From NCBI RefSeq assembly GCF_015218165.1, contig NZ_CP048659.1, forward strand, positions 806,001 to 870,000: a DNA stretch of 64,000 nucleotides. The letters run 5' to 3'. The notes beneath the pieces were generated by a model. It ran no database searches, was not told the DNA's origin, and was given only the letters and a program-made list of their open reading frames with translations. Positions 12,278-21,176 of the stretch are shown one piece after another. The DNA comes from Acinetobacter piscicola. GTDB lineage: Bacteria > Pseudomonadota > Gammaproteobacteria > Pseudomonadales > Moraxellaceae. The translations under genes were made by a program, and so were the position numbers. How positions within the stretch are numbered: the first letter of the stretch is position 1; each line of letters begins with the position of its first letter.

Positions 12278-12701
12278 GTTCTACAGTGGTAAAAAGAAGA
12301 AACATACGTTAAAAGCTCAAGTGATCTATCATCCGAAGAGCAAACAAATCATAGGAGTAGATATATCGTCTGGCAGTCAGCATGATATTAAATTGGCAAG
12401 AAAAACAGTTAAGAAATTCAAACATTGTGACTATGTTATAACCGATTTAGGGTACTATGGGTTAGAGCAAGATGGCTTTAAATTATTGATGCCAATAAAG
12501 AAAAAGAAGAATTTCCCCTTATTTGATGCTGAGAAAAATTACAATAAAATGATTGGAAAAATACGAGTTGTAATCGAACATATTAACAGTCAATTGAAAA
12601 GATTTAGAATACTAAGTGAACGCTATCGAAATAGACGAAAAAGATTCGGTTTACGCATTAACTTAATCGCTGTACTGGTAAACCGAATGAACTTGCAATA
12701 A
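12270..12701 (+). CDS. IS5-family transposase, C-terminal reading frame
   Basis: This frame continues the transposase from the A-run, beginning QSKFYSGKKKKHTLKAQV. It carries the second catalytic Asp (VITDLGYYGL) and the final Glu (VVIEHINSQLKRF) of the DDE triad, plus the basic C-terminus RYRNRRKRFGLRINLIAVL. A GTG at 12321 is a possible independent start, but the conserved residues before it show that a fusion with the upstream frame is the functional product. Confidence 0.83.
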   Translation, partial: QSKFYSGKKKKHTLKAQVIYHPKSKQIIGVDISSGSQHDIKLARKTVKKFKHCDYVITDLGYYGLEQDGFKLLMPIKKKKNFPLFDAEKNYNKMIGKIRVVIEHINSQLKRFRILSERYRNRRKRFGLRINLIAVLVNRMNLQ

Positions 12702-12721
12702 CGACTTTCGCAAGAGGTCTA

Positions 12722-13034
12722 ATATATTCTGATATTGTTTCTGCTTAAATAAATATTATCACTGATATTTATTTAACTTTTTCTTGATTTATTAGCTTAT
12801 TTTAAGAAATCATATTTTATATATAATATTAAAATCAAACTATAGATTGGTTAAAAAATACTTTATTGTTTTACTTGGCATTATATTAAATATTAATACA
12901 AAACAGTAATTTATGTTTTTTTGTATAAAAAATAGTGAATCCCGACTAATCTGATTGATTTTTATTTGTTTTTTAAAGGTTTATGATGTAGCTGAATGAT
13001 TGTGAAAATATTTTAACTTGTGTGGGGCAATGCG
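12722..13034 (+). other. AT-rich intergenic stretch without a recognisable gene
   Basis: This 313-bp region between the IS element and the hemerythrin gene is strongly AT-rich. No credible reading frame, tRNA or hairpin terminator was seen. It presumably holds the hemerythrin promoter, but no convincing -35/-10 pair stands out from the AT background. Confidence 0.5.
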
Positions 13035-13490
13035 ATGAAGATGAAATGGCTTCCTGAATATAATACAGGGATAGAGGTTATCGATGATCAACATAAACGC
13101 ATTTTAGATTATATTAATGATTTGCAAAATGTTGATATTGTCTCTGATCGTGCACAAGTTAAAGAAGTTTTAGATAATATTATTGATTATACGCAATCAC
13201 ATTTTACATTTGAAGAAAGTTTGCAAGAAGAAGCAAATTATAAATATCGTGTACCCCATAAACGCGTACATGATTTATTTATTAAGCGTATCGAGGGTTA
13301 TCGCCAAGATTTTCAAGACGGTAAATCGATTGAAAATGAGTTAAGTGAAGTCTTAGCAAAATGGTTGATTAACCATATTCAACACGATGATGCAGATTAT
13401 GTTGGGGCAGTGAAACATAATATGATGGGGATTATTCGTGAAAATGAAAAGAAAAAAGGCAAAAACTGGTTTCAACGCTTTTTCTCTTAA
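13035..13490 (+). CDS. Bacteriohemerythrin
   Basis: This is a small non-heme diiron O2-binding protein. From the ATG at 13035 (151 residues) the iron ligands are all in place: H20 (DDQHKR), H56 and E60 (HFTFEE), H75 and H79 (HKRVH), H114 and D119 (HIQHDD). The C-terminus is basic (EKKKGKNW). A GTG 15 bases upstream would extend the protein, but the purine-rich GTGGGG element sits 8 bases from the ATG, so 13035 is preferred. Likely roles are O2 delivery, storage or sensing; the sequence does not decide. Confidence 0.9.
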   Translation: MKMKWLPEYNTGIEVIDDQHKRILDYINDLQNVDIVSDRAQVKEVLDNIIDYTQSHFTFEESLQEEANYKYRVPHKRVHDLFIKRIEGYRQDFQDGKSIENELSEVLAKWLINHIQHDDADYVGAVKHNMMGIIRENEKKKGKNWFQRFFS

Positions 13491-13547
13491 CTCTATTAAT
13501 TGAGATAATAAAAACTGAAATAAAATGAATAAGATTCTTATTAGCGC

Positions 13548-13579
13548 AGCAAACCAGAGGTTTTGGTTTGCTTTTTTTA
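13548..13579 (+). terminator. Terminator after bacteriohemerythrin
   Basis: The stem AGCAAACC / GGTTTGCT is followed by seven T residues. Confidence 0.85.
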
Positions 13580-13659
13580 TGCCTAAACTTTGATTTTCAC
13601 TGAGGACAAAGGCAAAATAGCAGCACTTTATTACGAAACACCTCATGCAGGATTATTCT

Positions 13660-14724
13660 ATGTCACGATGGTTATCGCCGCTCATGGCATTTTGTCTTTC
13701 ATTTATGATTATTGTTGGCTTAGCGCCAAGTCTCGATATTCAGTTTGATCGACAAATTGATTTTTGGTTATTGTGGTTAGCAACTATGCTGCTTTTGGCA
13801 TTGCCAATCACCTATTTAGAAATTGCACTTGCAAAACGTTCGAAACAAAGTCCGCTTGCCGCTTTGGCTGCTTTGACACGTGATGCTGATGCTTCACAAA
13901 AATGGCGCATTGTGGGGTGGCTTTCCGTCGTATTTATTCCATTTCTTGCAGGCGCAATTGTATCTAATATCACTGTGAATGCTTTGCAAAGTGTACAGTT
14001 AAGTTTACAAGCCAATGTATTCTTTGTGATCTGTGCGGTGGTGGCATTTGCATTGTCATTTTTATCTCGTCAGATTTTAGTCGTGTTGACGACATTGGCT
14101 GTGATTGCTTCTTTGATTGTAGCAAATGTATTTGGTACAGCCTTACAGCCTTGGCATGTCACCGCTATTGAATTTAAGGAGTGGGGTAATGCAGCGATTT
14201 TGGCATTGGTTGCGAGTGGCTTAGGACTAGGTTTGTATTGGCAGACGAACACCTTGCATGCAAAAGAAAGTGCTGCAACGGGTGTTGTACTGCCAATTTG
14301 GTTGGCACAGTTAATTGCTGTCATTGCTTTTGGTTTCTTTGCTGTATCCGCACAAATCCCTGCATATACGGTATGTTTTGCCGCAATAGCAAGTGCAGCC
14401 TTGTTATTACAATTGGCAAAAGAGCAGTTAAGCCAACGTCAAATTGCACCTGTTTTACAGTTTGTGATTGTGTTGGTGGCATTGTTGGTATGGGCAATTC
14501 CAAATATAGCTGTGATTTTCAATCCAATCTTGATGTTATGGGGTTTAGTGATTTGTTTAATCTATGCAATTTTTGTGGGTTGGATCATGAAGATCAGTCA
14601 TTTGCGTAAAGCAATGAATTTCAGCAATGAGGCATTTTATAATATTTGGCGTATCGCGGTGCGTATTGTGTCACCTTTAGCGATTGTGCTTGCAATCATT
14701 GCTTTAGTGGGACAATTGTTCTAA
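13660..14724 (+). CDS. Multi-pass membrane protein, SNF/NSS sodium symporter-like
   Basis: About ten hydrophobic helices spread evenly over 354 residues. The first 100 residues follow the pattern of the neurotransmitter:sodium symporter family: a hydrophobic start, then LPITYLEIALAKRS (compare LLxLExALG), then SPLAALAAL and WRIVGWLSVV. At 354 residues it is shorter than typical NSS transporters (about 440-500), so function and substrate are uncertain. The ATG at 13660 has an AGGA element 8 bases upstream and is preferred over the ATG at 13645. The stop overlaps the start of rnfH (TAATG), implying translational coupling. Confidence 0.5.
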   Translation: MSRWLSPLMAFCLSFMIIVGLAPSLDIQFDRQIDFWLLWLATMLLLALPITYLEIALAKRSKQSPLAALAALTRDADASQKWRIVGWLSVVFIPFLAGAIVSNITVNALQSVQLSLQANVFFVICAVVAFALSFLSRQILVVLTTLAVIASLIVANVFGTALQPWHVTAIEFKEWGNAAILALVASGLGLGLYWQTNTLHAKESAATGVVLPIWLAQLIAVIAFGFFAVSAQIPAYTVCFAAIASAALLLQLAKEQLSQRQIAPVLQFVIVLVALLVWAIPNIAVIFNPILMLWGLVICLIYAIFVGWIMKISHLRKAMNFSNEAFYNIWRIAVRIVSPLAIVLAIIALVGQLF

Positions 14725-15059
14725 TGACGCTGGATCGAACATCTAAAGTTTGGGTGGCATATGCTACTCAAACGCAGCAGTTTCATATCGCTGTTGCTTT
14801 TCAAGAGGGTATGACGGCTTTGGATGCAATTGTACAAAGTGGCATCCAAGCGCAGATTGAGTTACCTGAGAAATATCAGTTGGGTATTTTTGGGCTAAAG
14901 ATCGCGGATGAACACCAGTTGCTCCAAGCAGGGGATCGGGTGGAAATTTATCGTGCATTGACCATCAATCCGAAAGATATTCGCCGTAATCGCGCCAAGG
15001 CAAATCCTGTTGGACGCTATTGTCGTGGCAATCGTTATCGCCAATTATTATCCAAATAG
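14724..15059 (+). CDS. rnfH: RnfH-family (UPF0125) beta-grasp protein
   Basis: This is a small ubiquitin-like beta-grasp protein of the RnfH/YfjF family. The 111 residues include VWVAYATQTQQFHIAV, a central AIVQSGI helix, the conserved LGIFGLK, and DRVEIYRALTINPKDIRRNRA. The ATG at 14724 overlaps the preceding stop by one base; an upstream TTG in the same frame would only translate the neighbour's coding sequence. The bamE-rnfH-fur neighbourhood is common in gammaproteobacteria. The name comes from the Rnf complex, but the cellular role is not settled. Confidence 0.88.
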   Translation: MTLDRTSKVWVAYATQTQQFHIAVAFQEGMTALDAIVQSGIQAQIELPEKYQLGIFGLKIADEHQLLQAGDRVEIYRALTINPKDIRRNRAKANPVGRYCRGNRYRQLLSK

Positions 15060-15104
15060 TACTTTATTTTGTTGATCGCTTAAAACTATCTACTTGATAA
15101 TAAA

Positions 15105-15125
15105 AAACCCCTAGCTAAGGGGTTT
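15105..15125. terminator. Bidirectional terminator between rnfH and bamE
   Basis: The stem AAACCCCT / AGGGGTTT with loop AGCTA is flanked by A-runs and T-runs on both sides, so it can end both convergent transcripts. Confidence 0.85.
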
Positions 15126-15143
15126 CTTTTTATTCTAAATTGA

Positions 15144-15542
15144 CTATAGTGGAGGCGCATTCAAAATTGCTTCTTTGGAAGCAGGCAAACCAGGTTGAGA
15201 TTCTGGGATCGTCTCTAATCCTTCAATATTAGACACAATTCCTGACTCATTAAAATATATTTTTAAGTGTTGCCCATGTGCTGCTGGAATTTTTGCTTTT
15301 TTCGCGTAAGTTCCAGGGATGTAGTTGTAAATGTAGTCCCAACGTAGTGGATTTAATGGATCTGTTACAGTTGGACTGCCTAGCAAAAAGCGGACTTGTT
15401 GATAACTCATACCGACTTGAACTTTTGAGGCCTGGGCTTGGGTGAGTGGTGTTCCTTGTGGAATGTCTACCTTATAGACACCGAATACTGAACATCCACC
15501 AAGTAAAGAAGCGACGAATAACGTCAGCATGATTTTTTGCAT
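15144..15542 (-). CDS. bamE: Outer membrane assembly lipoprotein BamE (SmpA/OmlA)
   Basis: BamE is the small lipoprotein of the BAM complex that folds beta-barrel proteins into the outer membrane. The signal peptide ends at the lipobox LLGGC (Cys17). The diagnostic region Q..KVQVGMSYQQVRFLLGSPTVTDPL...WDYIY follows at about residues 40-72. At 132 residues the length is normal. It is divergent from fur, as in many gammaproteobacteria, with an 18-bp palindrome between the two genes. Confidence 0.94.
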   Translation of the reverse strand: MQKIMLTLFVASLLGGCSVFGVYKVDIPQGTPLTQAQASKVQVGMSYQQVRFLLGSPTVTDPLNPLRWDYIYNYIPGTYAKKAKIPAAHGQHLKIYFNESGIVSNIEGLETIPESQPGLPASKEAILNAPPL

Positions 15543-15577
15543 TTTGCTACACTATCCCAAATTAATTATGATGCAAT

Positions 15578-15595
15578 TGATCTATGGATAGATCA
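15578..15595. promoter_or_regulatory. Perfect 18-bp palindrome between bamE and fur
   Basis: TGATCTATGGATAGATCA: 8-bp arms around a GG centre, one further base pair on each side almost extending it. It lies in the divergent promoter region, 60 bp from the fur start. It does not match the classical Fur box, so its binding protein is unknown. Confidence 0.5.
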
Positions 15596-15654
15596 TACTG
15601 CATCTCAAGACTGTTGCATATTCCAACTTAAAATTTGTTGAGAGACCCTTTTAT

Positions 15655-16092
15655 ATGCCTATTTCAAATCAGGATTTACGCAAAGCTGGACTTAAAGTTA
15701 CCCTACCACGAATCAAGATTTTGGAATTATTAGAAAATTCAAGACAACATCACTTGAGCGCGGAAGACATTTATAAAACATTACTTGAACAAGGTGAAGA
15801 TGTGGGTCTTGCGACCGTATATCGTGTGTTAACACAATTTGAGGCAGCTGGAATTATTCAGCGCCATCATTTTGAAAATAATCACTCTGTTTTTGAAATC
15901 ATGCAAGAGGATCACCACGATCACCTTGTGTGCCAAAACTGTAATAAAGTAATTGAATTTACAAATGATATTATTGAACATGAGCAGCATAAAGTTGCTG
16001 AGCAATACGGTTTTAATCTTACAGGACATTCATTAAACCTCTATGGTTATTGTGATGAACAAGAATGCCAAGAAGCATTTCGTAAGAAATAA
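15655..16092 (+). CDS. fur: Ferric uptake regulator Fur
   Basis: Fur is an Fe(II)-dependent dimeric repressor of iron-acquisition genes. The 145 residues show the winged-helix domain (1-82; recognition helix in DVGLATVYRVLTQFEAAGI), the hinge, and the metal-binding dimerisation domain with HHDH (87-90), the CQNC pair (C93/C96) and the C-terminal YGYCDEQEC, which could add structural zinc ligands. It stands alone and ends in a strong terminator. Confidence 0.96.
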   Translation: MPISNQDLRKAGLKVTLPRIKILELLENSRQHHLSAEDIYKTLLEQGEDVGLATVYRVLTQFEAAGIIQRHHFENNHSVFEIMQEDHHDHLVCQNCNKVIEFTNDIIEHEQHKVAEQYGFNLTGHSLNLYGYCDEQECQEAFRKK

Positions 16093-16115
16093 AATCACAT
16101 AAATACAACAAATTA

Positions 16116-16147
16116 AAAAAGGGAGCTAGTGGTTTAGCTCCCTTTTT
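16116..16147. terminator. Bidirectional terminator between fur and pilU
   Basis: The stem GGGAGCTA / TAGCTCCC is flanked by A5 and T5, serving the convergent fur and pilT-pilU transcripts. Confidence 0.9.
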
Positions 16148-16166
16148 ACACGCTTTTAAAAAATGA

Positions 16167-17285
16167 TTATTGACCGTCAAAGGTTAGTTTGTTGTTGGCA
16201 TTCAATAACTGTGCACCACCTTCTTCATCAAGCTTAATCTGTAGACGTAAGTCATTTGGTGAGTCTGCATGTTTTAGCGCATCTTTATAGGTAATTTGAC
16301 CTGCTTTATAAAGATCAAATAAAGCTTGGTCAAAGGTTTGCATACCCAATTCACGTGAGCGTTTCATTAAATCTTTGATTTCATGTACATCACCTTTACG
16401 GATCAAATCTGAAATTAATGGCGAGTTAATGAGAATCTCAATTGCCGCACGGCGTGAATTGCCATCTGGGGTTGGGATGAGTTGCTGCGCAATCATGGCT
16501 TTGAGGTTTAAGGACAAGTCCATAAACAATTGACTATGACGGTCTGATTCAAAGAAGTGAATAATACGATCGATGGCTTGGTTGGCGTTATTGGCATGCA
16601 GGGTTGCAAAGACCAAGTGACCTGTTTCAGCAAAGGCAATCGCATAATCCATGGTTTCACGAGAACGAATCTCACCAATCAAAATGACGTCAGGTGCTTG
16701 ACGTAAAGTATTTTTCAGTGCGACTTCAAAAGAGTCTGTATCAATGCCTACTTCGCGTTGGGTGATAATACAGCCTGCATGTTCATGTACGAACTCGATT
16801 GGGTCTTCGATGGTAATAATATGACCTTTAGAGTTTTGATTTCGGTAACCGATCAATGATGCCAAAGAGGTCGATTTACCTGTACCTGTTGCTCCTACAA
16901 AAATGATAATGCCACGCTTGGTCATGGCGAGATCTTTTAAGATTGGTGGTAGCTTTAAATCTTCCATGGTCGGAATCGTGGTTTCGATTCGACGTAAAAT
17001 CATCCCTGGTTGATCACGTTGCTGAAATGCACTGACACGAAAACGTGCAGTTTTGTCTTTGTTGACAATGGCAAAGTTGCACTCACGCGTTTCGGCAAAT
17101 TCTTTACGTTGTTTATCATTCATGATTGAGTGAATAATTTGCCCGACCAATTCTCCAGTCAATTTAGTTTTGACCACAGGAACAATTTGACCATTAATCT
17201 TCATTGATGGTTCAACATCGGCAGTAATAAACAAGTCCGATGCCTTTTGCTCAATCATCATATTAAGCAAATCATTAAAATCCAT
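16167..17285 (-). CDS. pilU: Type IV pilus retraction ATPase PilU
   Basis: PilU is a PilT-like hexameric ATPase at the base of the type IV pilus that assists PilT in retraction. The 372 residues include a PAS-like N-terminal domain, Walker A GATGTGKST (131-139), the Asp box (IITIEDPIEFVHEH), Walker B (DVILIGEIR) and the His box (TGHLVFATLHANNA). It is longer at the C-terminus than PilT, and the HANNA form and sequence match PilU. It lies 25 bp downstream of pilT. Confidence 0.93.
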   Translation of the reverse strand: MDFNDLLNMMIEQKASDLFITADVEPSMKINGQIVPVVKTKLTGELVGQIIHSIMNDKQRKEFAETRECNFAIVNKDKTARFRVSAFQQRDQPGMILRRIETTIPTMEDLKLPPILKDLAMTKRGIIIFVGATGTGKSTSLASLIGYRNQNSKGHIITIEDPIEFVHEHAGCIITQREVGIDTDSFEVALKNTLRQAPDVILIGEIRSRETMDYAIAFAETGHLVFATLHANNANQAIDRIIHFFESDRHSQLFMDLSLNLKAMIAQQLIPTPDGNSRRAAIEILINSPLISDLIRKGDVHEIKDLMKRSRELGMQTFDQALFDLYKAGQITYKDALKHADSPNDLRLQIKLDEEGGAQLLNANNKLTFDGQ

Positions 17286-17310
17286 TCTAATTCCCCAAAT
17301 TTACTTTTTC

Positions 17311-18348
17311 TTATAAGAATGATTCTGGCTGTTTTGCCGCAGTACGTGCCACTTGTGCGCTGATCGTGCCTTTAGAGACCAATGTTTTTAAACTTTGGTC
17401 GAGTGTGGTCATACCGTAGTTGGCACCTGTTTGAATCGCAGAATACATTTGTGCGACTTTATTTTCACGGATCAAGTTACGAATCGCAGGTACACCGATC
17501 ATAATTTCATGTGCAGCCACACGCCCACCGCCATTTTTCTTCAGTAGGGTTTGTGAAATCACGGCTTGTAAAGATTCAGATAACATGGCACGGACCATGT
17601 CTTTTTCTTCAGCAGGGAATACGTCAATCACACGGTCAATGGTTTTTGCCGCAGAAGTGGTATGGAGCGTACCAAAGACCAAGTGACCTGTTTCAGCAGC
17701 AGTTAAGGCTAAACGAATGGTCTCAAGGTCACGCATCTCACCGACCAAGATAATGTCAGGGTCTTCACGCAGTGCTGAGCGTAGTGCTTCATTAAAGCCG
17801 TGTGTATCACGATGGACTTCACGTTGATTGATCAAGCATTTTTTAGACTGGTGTACAAACTCGATCGGGTCTTCTACCGTTAAAATATGATCATAGCGGT
17901 TGTCATTGATATAATCGAGCATCGCAGCGAGGGTAGTTGATTTACCTGAACCCGTAGGACCTGTGACCAACACGATTCCTCTTGGATAATCACAAATGTC
18001 TTTAAAGATTTGCCCAAGACCTAAGTCTTCCATAGTCAAAACTTTAGATGGAATGGTACGAAATACCGCACCTGCACCGCGATTTTGGTTAAATGCGTTG
18101 ACACGAAAACGTGCCACCCCTGGGACTTCAAAGGAAAAGTCAGTTTCGAGTTGTTCTTCATAATCACGGCGTTGTTTATCATTCATAATGTCATAAACAA
18201 GACGGTGTACATCTTTATGCTCAAATGCAGGTAAGTTAATACGGCGCACTTCACCATCGACACGAATCATGGGTGGCATACCTGCTGATAAGTGTAAATC
18301 TGATGCACCATTTTTAACGGAAAATGCTAGTAGTTCTGTAATGTCCAT
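17311..18348 (-). CDS. pilT: Type IV pilus twitching motility ATPase PilT
   Basis: PilT powers pilus retraction, needed for twitching motility and for natural DNA uptake, which is common in Acinetobacter. The 345 residues include Walker A GPTGSGKST (130-138), the Asp box ILTVEDPIEFVHQ, Walker B DIILVGEMRD, the His box TGHLVFGTLHTTSA and the PilT-specific C-terminal motif AIRNLIRENKVAQMYS. It is the first gene of the pilT-pilU operon and is divergent from yggS. Confidence 0.96.
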   Translation of the reverse strand: MDITELLAFSVKNGASDLHLSAGMPPMIRVDGEVRRINLPAFEHKDVHRLVYDIMNDKQRRDYEEQLETDFSFEVPGVARFRVNAFNQNRGAGAVFRTIPSKVLTMEDLGLGQIFKDICDYPRGIVLVTGPTGSGKSTTLAAMLDYINDNRYDHILTVEDPIEFVHQSKKCLINQREVHRDTHGFNEALRSALREDPDIILVGEMRDLETIRLALTAAETGHLVFGTLHTTSAAKTIDRVIDVFPAEEKDMVRAMLSESLQAVISQTLLKKNGGGRVAAHEIMIGVPAIRNLIRENKVAQMYSAIQTGANYGMTTLDQSLKTLVSKGTISAQVARTAAKQPESFL

Positions 18349-18469
18349 AATGTCCCCAAAGTAAAACCTATTTACTTAATTATTTTGTAGAATGATAAGG
18401 CTTTCGTTCAGCATAACCAACATTTGATGAACAAGAAAGCTGAAATTTTTTTAAATGAGACCACTGCCC

Positions 18470-19159
18470 ATGAATGATTTAACACAAGCCTATAAGATTG
18501 TCCTTGAACAGATTGAACATGCTTGTCACATTGCTCAACGTGATGTGGATGAGGTGCAATTATTGGCGGTGTCGAAAACACATCCAAGTGAAATGTTAAA
18601 AACAATGTATGATATGGGGCAACGTGCATTTGGTGAAAATTATTTACAAGAAGCGTTAGATAAAATTGAACAATTACAAGACTTAGATATTGAGTGGCAT
18701 TTTATTGGTCATGTACAACGCAATAAAACCAAACATCTGGCAGAGAAATTTGCATGGGTGCATGGCGTTGACCGTTTAATGATCGCGGAACGTTTGTCGA
18801 GTCAAAGAACAGTGGCGCAAGTACCACTCAATATTTGTCTTCAAGTTAATATCGATAATCAAGACAGTAAAGATGGTTGCCAACCGAGTGAAGTTGAAGA
18901 ATTGGTACAGCACATCAGTCAACTTCCGCACTTAAAACTACGGGGCTTAATGGTGATTCCTGCACCGAATAATACACAGGCATTTGTTGATGCAAAACAA
19001 TTGTTTGAGCAAGTCAAATTACAACATGCGCATCCTGAAGATTGGGACACTTTAAGTATGGGAATGTCAGGGGATATGCAAGCTGCTATTGCAGCAGGTT
19101 CAACGATGGTACGCGTGGGAACGGCTTTGTTTGGTGCACGAGATTATTCAAAACTGTGA
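18470..19159 (+). CDS. yggS: YggS-family pyridoxal phosphate homeostasis protein
   Basis: This is a PLP-binding protein with the alanine-racemase N-terminal TIM-barrel fold but no racemase domain; it buffers free PLP. The PLP-lysine motif LLAVSKTHP, the FGENYLQEA block, WHFIGHVQRNK, GLMVIPAPN, LSMGMSGDMQAAI and the C-terminal VRVGTALFG are present. The start at 18470 (MNDLTQAY) is preferred by family resemblance; an ATG 15 bases upstream (18455) is possible. Divergence from pilT is typical for gammaproteobacteria. Confidence 0.92.
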   Translation: MNDLTQAYKIVLEQIEHACHIAQRDVDEVQLLAVSKTHPSEMLKTMYDMGQRAFGENYLQEALDKIEQLQDLDIEWHFIGHVQRNKTKHLAEKFAWVHGVDRLMIAERLSSQRTVAQVPLNICLQVNIDNQDSKDGCQPSEVEELVQHISQLPHLKLRGLMVIPAPNNTQAFVDAKQLFEQVKLQHAHPEDWDTLSMGMSGDMQAAIAAGSTMVRVGTALFGARDYSKL

Positions 19160-19182
19160 TAGAAACGTGATAAAAGTATATG

Positions 19183-19212
19183 AAAATACTGAACTATAGG
19201 GTTCAGTATTTT
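19183..19212 (+). terminator. Terminator after yggS
   Basis: A 12-bp perfect stem AAAATACTGAAC / GTTCAGTATTTT with a 6-nt loop lies 23 bp after the stop. Confidence 0.85.
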
Positions 19213-19316
19213 GCTGAAAATTGGACATTTCTTGCTAAATTGAGTACAAAAATATAGCGATTTAATTGTATAAATTGCTGTAAAAATATTTTAAAGATCA
19301 AGCTGCAGGGAAGAAG

Positions 19317-20111
19317 ATGTCGAGTTATTATCAGTTATTAAAACGTTCAGTCGATGAACAAGGCGTGGTCACTGCACATTACCAATCTACGCTTCATGCA
19401 CAAGGTGCATGGAATGAACATGAACAGCATATGGCACCTGCGACAGGAATTATCTGTGCTGAACTAGAACAATTCTCTCCACGAGATGATGTGCGTATTG
19501 GACGAATCAGTTTAGATATTTTTGGACTCATTGCAGGGGGTGAATTTAGCATCACCACTAAAGTCATTCGAGGTGGAAAAACCATTGAATTGGTTGAATC
19601 TGAAATGGTAGCTCAAGGCAAAGTCTGTATCGTGGCAAGAACATGGCGCATGATGACCAATAACAGCCAAGATGTTGCAGGTTTAGAAGATCAAAAAATT
19701 GGAACGCCAGACAACTTACCCATTTGGCATGACATCCGTCAGTGGCCGGGAGGCTATATCAAATCTATTGAGGCGCGTACAGAACAGCGCCGTCAAGGTG
19801 CAGGCATCGTGTGGTTAAGTAATGAATTAGATATGGTGGAAGGTCAAGAAACCACAGCATTTGTCAAATTGATGGGTATGGTTGACACCGCAAATGGGAT
19901 TGTTGCACGACAAAGCCCTCCATTTACATGGGGCTTTCCAAATCTAGACTTACAAATTCATTTATATCGTTTACCCCAAGGTAGATGGTTAGGTTTAGAA
20001 ACAGTGCAACAGTATGGTGAGGATGGAATTGGCTTAACCAGTTCCGTATTGCACGACATACATGGACCATTTGGACGTAGTGAGCAAATTTTGACATTAC
20101 GACCATTATAA
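19317..20111 (+). CDS. Thioesterase-like (double hot-dog fold) protein
   Basis: It resembles the TesB-like acyl-CoA thioesterase family. The N-terminal half contains APATGIICAELEQFSPRDDVRIGRISLDIFG and TKVIRGGKTIELVESEMV, the strand pattern of a hot-dog domain acting on acyl-CoA. The C-terminal half carries a second hot-dog (VKLMGMVDTANG, WGFPNLDLQIHLYRLP, GRWLGLETVQQYG). The Shine-Dalgarno CAGGGA sits 8 bases before the ATG. The substrate is unknown, and assignment rests on fold-level resemblance. Confidence 0.68.
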   Translation: MSSYYQLLKRSVDEQGVVTAHYQSTLHAQGAWNEHEQHMAPATGIICAELEQFSPRDDVRIGRISLDIFGLIAGGEFSITTKVIRGGKTIELVESEMVAQGKVCIVARTWRMMTNNSQDVAGLEDQKIGTPDNLPIWHDIRQWPGGYIKSIEARTEQRRQGAGIVWLSNELDMVEGQETTAFVKLMGMVDTANGIVARQSPPFTWGFPNLDLQIHLYRLPQGRWLGLETVQQYGEDGIGLTSSVLHDIHGPFGRSEQILTLRPL

Positions 20112-20251
20112 AAACGTCGTTGAAAGATTTTTAAATCTTAGCCAATAGGATAAAAATTATCCTACAAATGACTACAGATTACTGGTTTCACATCTGTTTA
20201 TATGAAGTTAAATCATTTTTTACATAAAATAATTGAATAACAGGATGACAG

Positions 20252-21007
20252 ATGATGAAGCCATATTATTTATTGTCTTTGCTTTGGGTTGGATTACTTG
20301 CGGCATGTACATCACAACCTGTTCAGCAGTAGCCAAACAGCCATGCAGAATACTCAGCCAAAGCCATTCAAACCGAGAGTAGCAGCAATCTTATTGATGC
20401 GAGTCAACAGCTAGGCACAAAATGGGGTGATGATGTCAGTTCTTATGTGCAACACGTCAACTTAAAAAGAGGGGCGAATCAGCCCGTAGATGAAACGCAA
20501 GTTCGCTATGCAGATCAACAATTTTCAGGACGTCGTATTAACAGTATTTCATTGGCATCTGGAAAAATTAGTTTTTCGATATTGGATGATCATGGAAGAA
20601 CATTAGCATTATATAGAGAAGGACAGCGTTATTTTTTATCAGGTCAAAATGGGCAAAGTTACCAATTGCATTATAACAATAGCAGTGCACAAACATTTGA
20701 AATTGTTGCAAGTGTAGATGGTTTAGATGTACTGGATGGTCGTCAGGCATCTCGACAAAAAAGTGGCTATGTATTAAGACCTTATAGTTCAATATCGATT
20801 GAGGGATTTAGGAAAAGTAATCGTGCTGTGGCATCATTTACTTTTAGTGCACCACAACAATCTTATGCAGCAAATAGTACCTATGGTTCAATTCAAAATA
20901 CTGGGATCATTGGCACAGTGGTTTATGAATTAAAAGTACCAAAAGCTGAACGATCAGTACAAAATGATGGTTATGCACCTGCACCAAATGCATTCCCTGC
21001 GGACTAG
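20252..21007 (+). pseudogene. Tandem lipoprotein paralogue, interrupted by an in-frame amber codon
   Basis: From the ATG at 20252 there is a lipoprotein signal (LLWVGLLAAC), then TAG at 20330-20332 (codon 27, in a CAG CAG TAG context, so one C-to-T change would explain it). After it, the same frame runs open for 225 codons to 21007. The downstream part is clearly homologous to the intact neighbour at 21177-21944: LGTKWGDD, VRYADQQF, SYQLHY, ASVDGLDVLDG, NTGIIGTVVYELK and a PNAFPAD end. A GTG at 20447 could restart translation without a signal peptide, but no good ribosome site was seen. Confidence 0.85.
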
Positions 21008-21176
21008 TTTTTATAATGTTATAATGTTACATAAATACAAAAAATAAGCATTAGAGAAAATGAAATATTCAGGTTATGCTCAGCTTGATAATAATCCGAG
21101 TGCCTTAAAAATGACTATTCAATTGAAAATAATCAATTTCGAATAGATGCCCAGTCATCTTTGAAAAAAGGTCATC

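Larger units (their letters stand above)
11839..12719 (+). mobile_element. Complete IS5-family insertion sequence (IS427-like), 881 bp
   Basis: Perfect terminal inverted repeats of at least 16 bp, GACCTCTTGCGAAAGT at the left end and its complement at the right, bound the element. The dinucleotide TA lies on both sides (11837-11838 and 12720-12721), consistent with a TA target duplication. Inside are two overlapping-frame pieces of a DDE transposase, in the same direction. The ends, size, target and split transposase fit the IS427 subgroup of IS5. It landed just behind the terminator of the amidotransferase gene and breaks no gene. Confidence 0.92.

Noticed and set aside
15543..15654. Classical Fur box upstream of fur
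   Set aside because: No match to the GATAATGATAATCATTATC consensus was convincing; only the unrelated palindrome is reported.
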